Assembly: GCF_000633255.1 (NCBI RefSeq)
Contig: NZ_AYMJ01000022.1
Coordinates: 1 to 39,595 of the forward strand
DNA length: 39,595 bases
Source of the DNA: Pseudomonas sp. H1h
GTDB taxonomy: Bacteria > Pseudomonadota > Gammaproteobacteria > Pseudomonadales > Pseudomonadaceae
Reading direction: 5' to 3'
Shown: piece by piece, positions 32,592-39,595 of the stretch
How positions within the stretch are numbered: the stretch's first letter is position 1
Layout: every line of letters starts with the position of its first letter
The notes under the pieces: generated by a model
Database searches by the model: none
What the model was told of the DNA's origin: nothing
The model's input: the letters and a program-made list of their open reading frames with translations, nothing else
Translations under genes and position numbers: made by a program

Positions 32592-33580
32592 GTCGATTCC
32601 TTGGCAAAGGCTTGCAGCGCTTGCTCGAGACGCGCCTCTTCAGCGGCATTGGCCGGCAGACCGAAACGCAGGCTGCTGTTGTGAGTGAAGAGACGCAGAA
32701 GGATGCCGCGTCGGGCCATGAATTCGTGCAACGCCACGGCGTGCTCGGTGATCAGCCACTGGAACAGCGCGCATCCGCCCAAGGGCTTTAAGCCGTAGCG
32801 CTCCAGCAACAACGCCAGGCGCTCGCTGGCCTCATCGCTGCGCATGCGTTGCCGGGTGTGCGCCTCGGTGTCCTGCAGACAGGCTTGGCCGAGCACCCGT
32901 GTCGGGCCGCTGACCGCCCATGGCCCGACCTGTTCGGCGAGCAACCTGAGCAACTTGCGCTCAGCCAACACAAAGCCCAGGCGCACGCCGGCCAGACCGA
33001 AGAACTTGCCGAACGAGCGCAACACAATCAATCCGACTTGATGGGTGTGCGACGCCAGACTCAGTTGTGGTGTGTTGTCCATGAACGCTTCATCGACTAC
33101 CAGCCAACCGCCGCGCTGGGCCAGCCGCGCGTGCCAGTCCAGCAGTCGCGCCGGGGTCAGGCTCAGGCCGGTCGGATTGTTCGGATTGACCACGACCAGC
33201 ACGTCGAGGCTGTCGAGAAAAAATTCGACCTCCTGCTCCAGCACTTCCCGCACGATGTAACCACTGCGGCGCCAGGCTTCGGCGTGCTCGGCATAACACG
33301 GTGACAACACGCCGACCTTGCCGGCACGGCGCAAACGCGGCAGCAACTGGATCGCCATCTGCGAGCCGGCCACCGGCAACACCTGGGAGGCGCCGTAGTA
33401 ATCGCACGCGGCCTGCTCCAGGCCATCGTCGGTTTCCGGCAGACGCGCCCAAGCGCGCAACGGAATTTCCGGAACCGCAAACGGCCACGGCGCAAGGCCA
33501 CTGGACAGGTCGAGCCAGTCGGCCTCGGCGATACCGTAATCGAGTGCAGCCTTGCGCAGCCGGCCACCGTGCTCAAGCAT
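32588..33580 (-). CDS. cobD: CobD-type threonine-phosphate decarboxylase (named CobC in some Pseudomonas annotations)
   Basis: 330 residues of a fold-type I PLP enzyme. VVVNPNNPTGLSL, WLVVDEAFMDNTP and VLRSFGKFFGLAGVRLGFVL (PLP Lys192) are aminotransferase blocks, and the start MLEHGGRLRKAALDYGI is typical of the cobalamin enzyme. It produces (R)-1-amino-2-propanol O-2-phosphate from L-threonine phosphate for the CbiB step. Overlaps cbiB by eight bases and cobQ by four. Naming differs between Salmonella and Pseudomonas schemes. Confidence 0.93.
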   Translation of the reverse strand: MLEHGGRLRKAALDYGIAEADWLDLSSGLAPWPFAVPEIPLRAWARLPETDDGLEQAACDYYGASQVLPVAGSQMAIQLLPRLRRAGKVGVLSPCYAEHAEAWRRSGYIVREVLEQEVEFFLDSLDVLVVVNPNNPTGLSLTPARLLDWHARLAQRGGWLVVDEAFMDNTPQLSLASHTHQVGLIVLRSFGKFFGLAGVRLGFVLAERKLLRLLAEQVGPWAVSGPTRVLGQACLQDTEAHTRQRMRSDEASERLALLLERYGLKPLGGCALFQWLITEHAVALHEFMARRGILLRLFTHNSSLRFGLPANAAEEARLEQALQAFAKEST

Positions 33581-34481
33581 AGAATTCAGCCCCCACGCAG
33601 AGAATCAGCAGCCATAACCATACCCCGCGCTGGACCAATTGCCAGCCGCGATCAATCGAATCGGCATCCGCCGGCGCACCTTCGCCCAGCTGCGGACGGT
33701 CGTGCAGTTCACCGTGATAGATCGCCGGGCCGCCCAGCTCGACATTCAGCGCACCGGCACCGGCAGCCATCACCGGACCGGCATTGGGGCTGTCCCATTT
33801 CGGCGCCTGGGTGCGCCAGCATTTCCAGGCGAGCCGGGTGTTGCCCAACAGCGCGTAGGTCAGTGCCACCAGCCGTGCAGGAATGTAGTTGAGCACGTCA
33901 TCGATTTTTGCCGCACACCAGCCGAAACGCTCGAAACGTTCGTTGCGATAACCCCACATTGCATCGAGCGTGTTGCTCAAGCGATAGAGCACCACGCCCG
34001 GCGCACCGGCCACGACAAACCAGAACAGCGCAGCGAACACCGCATCACTGCCGTTTTCCAGCACCGACTCGGTAGCGGCACGGGCGACGGCGGTGCTGTC
34101 CAGTTCGCTGGTCTGGCGGCTGACCAGATAGCCGACGCGTTGGCGCGCCTCTTCCAGATCTTCACTGCGCAGGGCTTTGGCCACAGGCTCGACGTGCTCG
34201 CCAAGACTGCGCATGCCCAGGGCGCAATACAGCGCAAGAATCTCGACGATCCAGCCCACGTAAGGCGCCCAGGAAAATGCGGTGGCGAGCAACGTCAGCG
34301 GCAGCACCGCGATCACCCACGCGGTGACTCCGTGACTGCGCCAGCCACGGCCGCCCGCATTGAAACGTCGCTCGATGCGCCCGGCGAAATTGCCGAACGC
34401 CACCAGCGGATGCCAGCGTTTCGGTTCACCCAGCAGCGCATCCAGCGCGACTGCAGCGACACTCAACAACGCCACACTCAT
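33573..34481 (-). CDS. cbiB: CbiB, adenosylcobinamide-phosphate synthase (CobD in Pseudomonas naming)
   Basis: 302 residues from ATG 34481, which overlaps the bluB stop by four bases. A membrane protein with about four helices; family blocks are LDALLGEPKRWHPLVAFGNF, ATESVLENGSDAVFAALFWF and ALNVELGGPAIYHGEL. It condenses adenosylcobyric acid with the aminopropanol arm. Its C-terminus overlaps the start of cobD, its substrate-supplying partner. Confidence 0.95.
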   Translation of the reverse strand: MSVALLSVAAVALDALLGEPKRWHPLVAFGNFAGRIERRFNAGGRGWRSHGVTAWVIAVLPLTLLATAFSWAPYVGWIVEILALYCALGMRSLGEHVEPVAKALRSEDLEEARQRVGYLVSRQTSELDSTAVARAATESVLENGSDAVFAALFWFVVAGAPGVVLYRLSNTLDAMWGYRNERFERFGWCAAKIDDVLNYIPARLVALTYALLGNTRLAWKCWRTQAPKWDSPNAGPVMAAGAGALNVELGGPAIYHGELHDRPQLGEGAPADADSIDRGWQLVQRGVWLWLLILCVGAEFYA

Positions 34482-35128
34482 TGACTCACTCCCCAATAAT
34501 TTTCATACAGCAACTCATTGAGCGGACGCGCCTGCGCCCACCCTTCGAGTACCAGCATCGGCGCCGGATAGAATTCCTTGACCGGGCCCAGGCACAACAC
34601 CGCCAACGGCTTGGCACCGACCGGCAGTTGCAGCAGATTGGCCAGCGCCTGCGGCTCGAACAGCGAGACCCAGCCCATCCCCAGTCCTTCGGCACGGGAC
34701 GCCAGCCACAGGTTCTGGATCGCGCAGGACAACGACGCCATGTCCATTTCCGGCAGCGTACGACGCCCGAAAATGTGCCGTTCGCGATCATCCATCAGCG
34801 CCGCGACCAGCACTTCGGCGCAATCGTTGATGCCTTCGACCTTGAGCTTCATGAACTCGTCGCTGCGCTCGCCGAGGGCAATGGCTGTACGGATGCGTTC
34901 TTCTTCGACGAGGTTCTGGATCTGCCCGCGCAAGGCACGGTCGCTGATGCGAATGAAACGCCAAGGCTGCATCAGGCCGACGCTGGGCGCCTGATGTGCG
35001 GCCTCAAGCAGACGCCGCAGCAATTGAGGCTCGACCGTGCCACCGGTGAAGTGGCGCATGTCGCGGCGTTCGGCGATGGCTCGGTAGACCGCTTGGCGCT
35101 CGCCTTCGGAAAATGCGTTGTCGCTCAT
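34478..35128 (-). CDS. bluB: BluB, 5,6-dimethylbenzimidazole synthase
   Basis: 216 residues of the nitroreductase fold. RRDMRHFTGGTVEPQLLRRL, AAHQAPSVGLMQPWRFIRIS (the flavin-pocket Asp/Pro/Ser region) and GLGMGWVSLFEPQALANLL are characteristic of BluB. It converts reduced FMN and O2 to dimethylbenzimidazole, the lower ligand activated by CobT. ATG overlaps the cobB stop (35125-35128) even though a REPIN immediately precedes this junction. Confidence 0.94.
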   Translation of the reverse strand: MSDNAFSEGERQAVYRAIAERRDMRHFTGGTVEPQLLRRLLEAAHQAPSVGLMQPWRFIRISDRALRGQIQNLVEEERIRTAIALGERSDEFMKLKVEGINDCAEVLVAALMDDRERHIFGRRTLPEMDMASLSCAIQNLWLASRAEGLGMGWVSLFEPQALANLLQLPVGAKPLAVLCLGPVKEFYPAPMLVLEGWAQARPLNELLYENYWGVSQ

Positions 35129-36507
35129 GGCCTCTTAGCGAGCAAGCCCGCTCCCACAGGGGTTGGGTGATCCAATGCGGGAGCGGGCTTGCTCGCGAAA
35201 GCGGCCTCGAGATCCGGTGCAAACAATGCGGCAATCGCAGTCGGATTCGACGGAAAATAAAAGTGCACGTACGACGCCGTCATCCGTCCCTCGCGATACA
35301 CCGCCTCCGCTCCGCGCCCGCCATTGGGGCTCAGGCCCCGGGCAATCGGCGTCAGTTCAGTGGTGGTCAGGGAATGGTGATAGGTGTGGCCGCGCAACGA
35401 ACCTTCCGGCAGATCCACCGCTTGCAGCGCCAGTGCTGCCAGACGCTTTTGCATCACCGCATGACCGCGCAGCAGCCCGACCAGCTCAGCGCGGGCGCCT
35501 TCGACGTCAGTCAACGAATCGAGTAGATAGAGCATGCCGCCACACTCGGCGAGCAGTGGTTTGCCGGCGGCGTGGTGCGCACGGATCGCCTCAAGCATCG
35601 CAGTATTTTGCGCCAACGCGACATGGTGCAATTCCGGATAACCGCCCGGCAGATACAGGCTGTCAGCCTCAGGCAACTGCGTATCGCGAATCGGCGAGAA
35701 GAAGCTCAACTCGGCGCCCATCGCGCGCAGCAAGTCGAGGCTGGCGCCGTAGGTGAAGGCAAAGGCTTCATCGCGTGCGACAGCAATGCGCACACCTGCG
35801 AGCAACGGTTCAGCGGGGATCACTTCAGGCGCGGCGAATTCCACGGCCGGTGGCAGCGCTACCTCGCAACTGCTGGCCAAAGCTTCGGCGGCCGCGTCGA
35901 GACGCAAATCCAGGTCATTCAGTTCACTGGCTTGCACCAGTCCGAGATGGCGGCTCGGCAACTCGATCCCCGTTTCGCGGGACAGCGCGCCGTACCAGCG
36001 CAAGCCTTCGGTGAGGCTGCCCTCGAGCAGTTGCGCGTGACGCAAGGTGCCGACGCGGTTGGCGAGCACGCCGGCAAACGGCAAGTCCGGCTGATAGCGC
36101 GCCAGCCCCAGCGCCAGGGCGCCAAAGGTCTGGGCCATCGCAGTACCGTCGATCACGCCGAGCACCGGCACACCAAAGTGTCGCGCCAGATCGGCACTCG
36201 AAGGCGTACCGTCGAACAGGCCCATCACGCCTTCGATCAGAATCAGATCCGCCTCGGCGGCGGCTTCCCACAACAGACGCCGGCTTTCCTGCTCGCCGAC
36301 CATCCACATGTCCAGTTGATACACCGGCGCACCGCTGGCGCGCTCGAGAATCATAGGGTCGAGGAAGTCCGGGCCACATTTGAAGACGCGCACCTTGCGC
36401 CCCTGATTGCGATGCAAACGCGCGAGTGCGGCGGTGACGGTGGTCTTGCCCTGACCGGAGGCCGGCGCGGCAATCAGCACCGCCGGGCAGTGACGTGGTT
36501 GATTCAA
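35125..36507 (-). CDS. cobB: CobB, (hydrogeno)cobyrinic acid a,c-diamide synthase
   Basis: 460 residues. P-loop-like AAPASGQGKTTVTAALARLH at the N-terminus, KCGPDFLDPMILERASGAP, and the glutaminase domain with LLAECGGMLYL (nucleophile Cys322) and the C-terminal ASYVHFYFPSNP. It amidates side chains a and c with glutamine and ATP. The natural end appears to be near AALFAPDLEAAF; the remaining residues, from about 435, are REPIN-encoded (SKPAPALDHPTPVGAGLLAK). Its ATG overlaps cobO by four bases. Confidence 0.96.
   Translation of the reverse strand: MNQPRHCPAVLIAAPASGQGKTTVTAALARLHRNQGRKVRVFKCGPDFLDPMILERASGAPVYQLDMWMVGEQESRRLLWEAAAEADLILIEGVMGLFDGTPSSADLARHFGVPVLGVIDGTAMAQTFGALALGLARYQPDLPFAGVLANRVGTLRHAQLLEGSLTEGLRWYGALSRETGIELPSRHLGLVQASELNDLDLRLDAAAEALASSCEVALPPAVEFAAPEVIPAEPLLAGVRIAVARDEAFAFTYGASLDLLRAMGAELSFFSPIRDTQLPEADSLYLPGGYPELHHVALAQNTAMLEAIRAHHAAGKPLLAECGGMLYLLDSLTDVEGARAELVGLLRGHAVMQKRLAALALQAVDLPEGSLRGHTYHHSLTTTELTPIARGLSPNGGRGAEAVYREGRMTASYVHFYFPSNPTAIAALFAPDLEAAFASKPAPALDHPTPVGAGLLAKRP
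35129..35206. repeat. REPIN 9, entirely within the cobB 3' end
   Basis: REP arms of the AGCAAGCCCGCTCCCACAG variant and its complement. The whole element is in frame with cobB and encodes its last 26 residues or so, ending in the ATGA overlap with bluB. Confidence 0.88.
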
Positions 36508-37115
36508 AGTTCGACGCCTTTCTGCGCTTTGATGCCTGCCTGAAAGGCGTGTTTGAGCATGCCCATTTCGGTGACGGTGTCACCCATCTCGATCATTTCC
36601 GGCTTGGCCGCACGACCGGTGACGATCACGTGCTGCATTGGCGGACGCGCCTGCAAATCGCTGAGCACCTGATCCAGGTCGAGGTAGCCATGCTTGAGGG
36701 CGATGTTCAGTTCATCCAGCACCACCAGACCGATCGACGGATCGCGCAGCAGCTCGCGGGAGACTGCCCACGCGGCTTCGGCGGCAGCAATGTCACGCTG
36801 CCGGTCCTGGGTTTCCCAGGTGAAGCCCTCGCCCATCACGTGAAAGCGCACTTGCTCGGGGAAGCGCCGGAAGAACAGTTCTTCGCCGGTGCTGTTGCGC
36901 CCCTTGATGAACTGCACCACGCCGCACTGCATGCCGTGGCCCATGGCGCGGGCAAGCATGCCGAACGCCGAGCTGCTTTTGCCTTTGCCATTGCCGGTCA
37001 GCACCAGCACCAGGCCGCACTCGTCGGGCGAATTGGCGATGCGTTCGTCGATCACGGCTTTTTTGCGCTGCATACGCGCCAGATGGCGTTCGTCACGCTC
37101 GGGGGAATCGGTCAT
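36504..37115 (-). CDS. cobO: CobO, cob(I)yrinic acid a,c-diamide adenosyltransferase
   Basis: 203 residues from ATG 37115, with GGAG upstream; the frame is open to 37241 but that part overlaps the terminator hairpin. P-loop VLTGNGKGKSSSAFGMLARA near residue 37, VQFIKGRNSTGEE, LVVLDELNIALKHGYLDLDQ and VIVTGRAAKPEMIEMGDTVT define the CobO/BtuR family. It adds the adenosyl group to the reduced corrinoid. First gene of the operon, about 90 bases after the cobalamin riboswitch. Confidence 0.96.
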   Translation of the reverse strand: MTDSPERDERHLARMQRKKAVIDERIANSPDECGLVLVLTGNGKGKSSSAFGMLARAMGHGMQCGVVQFIKGRNSTGEELFFRRFPEQVRFHVMGEGFTWETQDRQRDIAAAEAAWAVSRELLRDPSIGLVVLDELNIALKHGYLDLDQVLSDLQARPPMQHVIVTGRAAKPEMIEMGDTVTEMGMLKHAFQAGIKAQKGVEL

Positions 37116-37170
37116 GGGGGAGCTCTCCGTTGAGGCTGGATAACGGCGGGCAGGCACAAGAATAGACGGC

Positions 37171-37200
37171 AAAAAGCCTGGCATCGCCCACCGTGATGCC
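37171..37200 (-). terminator. Terminator-like hairpin of the riboswitch expression platform
   Basis: On the minus strand GGCATC and GATGCC (37200-37180, eight pairs with one G-U) are followed by AGGCTTTTT. It lies between the riboswitch and cobO, where premature termination upon cobalamin binding would be expected. Confidence 0.6.
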
Positions 37201-37204
37201 GCTG

Positions 37205-37415
37205 GATGAATCAGGCCGGTCTCCGGGCTCATGAGCGGCAAATCGCCGGGCTGCGCGCCTTCCCGCGTCTGTCGACACAGTGGCTCAATGCGCAGCTTTC
37301 ACTCATTTACCGTTGCGGGGGCAGCGCCGGGATCGCGATCGTTCTTCGCCTGAAGACAACCCTCACCGGCTTCCCTGTTTCACTCTGTCGACACACGTCA
37401 CAGAGCACCTGAAAC
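37205..37415 (-). promoter_or_regulatory. Cobalamin riboswitch
   Basis: The minus strand contains the conserved elements in order: AGGGAAGCCGGTGAGG, the B12 box GCTGCCCCCGCAACGGTAA, GAGCCACTG, the AGGCGCGCAGCCCGG arm and GAGCCCGGAGACCGGCCTGA. This is a full adenosylcobalamin aptamer. It controls the cobO-cobS operon by feedback. Confidence 0.96.
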
Positions 37416-37590
37416 AAGCCGCGAAGGTTAGAGGGTTGGGGGTGGAGCGTCAATTAAAGAGGCGGCCGTCGGGCGAATAACTGCCGCCGATCAATTATCT
37501 GGCGCCAATCTTGTGCCACACTGATACAAGTGATATCAAAGAGCCATGCTTTTCTCGAAAAAGCCCATCACAACAATAAGGATGATTACG

Positions 37591-38175
37591 ATGCAAGGCA
37601 TGATCATCAGCAACCCGCGCCTGGAGTTCCTGCGCCCGGTGCTTGAACGCTGGTTTGACTGTATCGACCGCTACAACGCCGTGCGCGGCGACAACGACAC
37701 GCCTTACTGGCATGACGAGAAAGCCAATCTCGGATTGCTCTCCGCTGCGGCATGGATGGCCGAACTGGTGACCCTTTGCGATACTGCCACCCGCAAGCAG
37801 AACGAGGACGGCGAGCGCAATGCCCGCGCCCACCTGTTCCTCGCAGGTGCCGAAGACCGCGCCTACATCCAGGCCACGCAGCGCTGGCCGCGAGTCAGCA
37901 ACCTCAACCTGACCCAGGCCCTGCTGGAAATCACCAGCGACGCCAAACGCATCAGCTTCGCAAGCGACCTCAAACTCGGTTGCCTGTTCGTCGCACCGCA
38001 AAAAGCCCAGCACAGCGCGAGCCCGGAAGAGCTGCAGGACATGGTCGACGACCTGCAAAAGGAACACTGCTGCGCCGTCGCCTGGTATTTCCCCTACGCC
38101 TACCGCAAGTTGCGCAGCGAAGCGGGCAACTATCACCCCGGAATCGCCGTGCTGTTCAAAGAGGCCCGTGGCTGA
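37591..38175 (+). CDS. Protein of unknown function
   Basis: 194 residues from ATG 37591, eight bases after AAGGA. Soluble-looking, beginning MQGMIISNPRLEFLRPVLER, with an acidic and aromatic middle (RGDNDTPYWHDEKANLGLLS) and a C-terminal YFPYAYRKLRSEAGNYHPGI. I do not recognise a family. An AACAATAA motif (37572-37579) touches the ribosome site, as in Crc/Hfq-controlled genes. Monocistronic, divergent from the cobalamin operon. An ATG at 37546 in frame has no ribosome site. Confidence 0.75.
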   Translation: MQGMIISNPRLEFLRPVLERWFDCIDRYNAVRGDNDTPYWHDEKANLGLLSAAAWMAELVTLCDTATRKQNEDGERNARAHLFLAGAEDRAYIQATQRWPRVSNLNLTQALLEITSDAKRISFASDLKLGCLFVAPQKAQHSASPEELQDMVDDLQKEHCCAVAWYFPYAYRKLRSEAGNYHPGIAVLFKEARG

Positions 38176-38241
38176 GCGGTTGAACCATCGGGTGCGCAGG
38201 CTCCTCTATGATTAGGCATGCATTCATAGGGAAGATCAGTA

Positions 38242-39555
38242 ATGCGCAAAACCCAACTCGCTCTCGTCATCGCCCTCGCCGGAGGGCTCGCCGCCTGCGG
38301 TGAATCCTCCAGCCTGCAAGTTTCCGACGGCACCGGCCCGTCACCGAAGCTGCCCGAACCCAACAAGACCCTGATTCCGACGGTGAACATCGCCCCGGCG
38401 ATCGGCTGGCCTGCGGGCGGCAAACCGACCGCAGTGACCGGTACGCAAGTCGCTGCATTTGCCGAAGGCCTCGACCATCCGCGCTGGCTCTACGTGCTGC
38501 CCAACGGTGACGTACTGGTGGCGGAAACCAATGCTCCGCCAAAGCCTGACGACAGCAGTGGCATTCGTGACTGGGTAATGAAGAAAGTCATGGGCAAGGC
38601 TGGCGCCGGCGTGCCGAGCCCGAATCGCATCACCCTGCTGCGCGATGCCGACCACGACGGCGTGGCCGAGACCCGCACGGTTTTTCTGCAGAATCTCAAT
38701 TCGCCGTTCGGCATGACGCTGGTCGGCAACGATCTGTACGTCGCCGACACTGATCGCTTGCTGCGCTTCCACTACGAGCCAGGCGCGACCGAGATCAAGA
38801 CGCAGCCGATCAAAGTCACCGACCTGCCAGGCGGCACACTGAACCATCACTGGACCAAGAACGTTATCGCCAGCAAGGACGGCAGCAAGTTGTACGTCAC
38901 CGTCGGCTCGAACAGCAACGTCGGCGAAAACGGCCTGGATAAAGAGGAAGGTCGCGCGGCGATCTGGGAAGTGGATCGCGCCACAGGCAACCACCGGATC
39001 TTCGCCTCGGGCATCCGCAACCCCAACGGTCTCGCGTGGGAGCCAACCTCTGGCGCGCTGTGGACGGCGGTCAACGAGCGTGACGAGATCGGCAGCGACC
39101 TGGTGCCGGACTACATCACCTCAGTCAAGGACGGCGGCTTCTATGGCTGGCCCTTCAGCTATTACGGCCAGCATGTGGATGTGCGCGTAAAACCGCAAAA
39201 CCTCGATCTGGTGGCCAAGGCCATTGCTCCTGACTACGCCGTAGGCCCGCACACCGCCTCGCTGGGCCTGACATTCGCCGAGGGCAACAGCCTGCCGGCG
39301 CAATTCAAGGAAGGCGCGTTCATTGGCCAGCATGGCTCATGGAACCGCAAACCGCACAGTGGCTATAAAGTGATTTTCGTACCGTTCGCCGCCGGCAAGC
39401 CGAACGGAGCACCGGTCGATGTGCTGACCGGCTTCCTCGACAAGGACGAGAACGCTCTGGGCCGCCCGGTGGGCGTGGTGATCGACCAGCAAGGCGGTTT
39501 GCTGGTGGCCGACGATGTGGGCAACAAGGTGTGGCGGGTGTCGTCCGCCAAATAA
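38242..39555 (+). CDS. PQQ sugar (L-sorbosone-type) dehydrogenase lipoprotein
   Basis: 437 residues, AGGGAAG upstream of ATG. A lipoprotein signal ends in the lipobox LAAC (Cys19). The body is a beta-propeller of the sGDH/sorbosone dehydrogenase family: GLDHPRWLYVLPNGDVLVAE, NRITLLRDADHDGVAETRTV, NLNSPFGMTLVGNDLYVADT, ASGIRNPNGLAWEPTSGALW and HGSWNRKPHSGYKV, repeated propeller blades with the conserved Arg/Asn and His residues. Family members oxidise sugars or aldehydes with PQQ in the periplasm; the substrate is not evident. Ends 40 bases before the window edge. Confidence 0.9.
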   Translation: MRKTQLALVIALAGGLAACGESSSLQVSDGTGPSPKLPEPNKTLIPTVNIAPAIGWPAGGKPTAVTGTQVAAFAEGLDHPRWLYVLPNGDVLVAETNAPPKPDDSSGIRDWVMKKVMGKAGAGVPSPNRITLLRDADHDGVAETRTVFLQNLNSPFGMTLVGNDLYVADTDRLLRFHYEPGATEIKTQPIKVTDLPGGTLNHHWTKNVIASKDGSKLYVTVGSNSNVGENGLDKEEGRAAIWEVDRATGNHRIFASGIRNPNGLAWEPTSGALWTAVNERDEIGSDLVPDYITSVKDGGFYGWPFSYYGQHVDVRVKPQNLDLVAKAIAPDYAVGPHTASLGLTFAEGNSLPAQFKEGAFIGQHGSWNRKPHSGYKVIFVPFAAGKPNGAPVDVLTGFLDKDENALGRPVGVVIDQQGGLLVADDVGNKVWRVSSAK

Positions 39556-39595
39556 TTTAGCGGCCAGCACATAACAAATGTGGGAGATTCTATGT

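Noticed and set aside
39577..39595. TGTGGGAG at the right edge as a tenth REP element
   Set aside because: Only the first eight bases match before the sequence diverges and the window ends; not enough to call.

Overview
The window looks like chromosomal DNA of a fluorescent Pseudomonas (P. fluorescens group). This is inferred from gene content, GC-rich codon use, nine REP doublets (REPINs) carrying the Pseudomonas GAGCCTGCTCGCGA-type core, and a cobalamin operon in the aerobic-pathway style of pseudomonads. No phage or IS gene, rRNA or CRISPR array is visible.

Layout. The left edge holds the N-terminal part of a large Rhs protein (minus strand, running off the window) preceded by a 15-codon leader ORF. 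Next come a compact minus-strand XRE regulator / unknown / Sel1-repeat cluster, a YkvA-type DUF1232 protein and an FKBP-type lipoprotein isomerase. At 4.5-7.5 kb lies a coupled two-gene operon: a membrane-anchored dihaem c-type cytochrome of the RoxA-like type and a membrane-anchored catalase-like haem protein. A duplicated tRNA-Asp/tRNA-Val pair follows, then rdgC, a BASS-family transporter, sugE/gdx behind a guanidine-II (mini-ykkC) riboswitch, an MFS-acyltransferase fusion, a TDT-family transporter, a cupin, and a divergent MFS/TetR pair around a 17-bp perfect inverted repeat. A large SSS-PAS-histidine kinase-receiver hybrid, rmuC and a short Sel1 protein complete the first half.

The region 22-28 kb holds a roughly 1-kb stretch with no confident protein gene, a 74-aa protein behind a long leader, a 160-aa protein resembling phage lysozyme-like proteins, a FadL-type porin, a periplasmic glutathione peroxidase, and a MarR-regulated MFS transporter with a 41-aa overlapping partner. 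The MarR gene and the transporter share a GTATATACCCG operator.

From 28 to 37.4 kb an uninterrupted minus-strand operon, cobO-cobB-bluB-cbiB-cobD-cobQ-cobU-cobT-cobC-cobS, encodes adenosylation, amidation, aminopropanol arm, lower-ligand synthesis and nucleotide-loop assembly of adenosylcobalamin. It is headed by a cobalamin riboswitch and a terminator-like hairpin. Most junctions are 4-8 base overlaps. Two have been invaded by REPINs, whose sequence is now translated as the C-termini of CobB and CobQ. The right edge has an unknown gene with a Crc/Hfq-type motif at its ribosome binding site and a lipoprotein of the PQQ sugar (sorbosone) dehydrogenase family.

The most distinctive signals are the RoxA-like/catalase-like operon, a ~130-bp module with paired DnaA-box-like sites found at two loci with near-identical internal spacing, the translated REPINs in the cobalamin operon, and several regulatory hairpins or operators that overlap translation starts.
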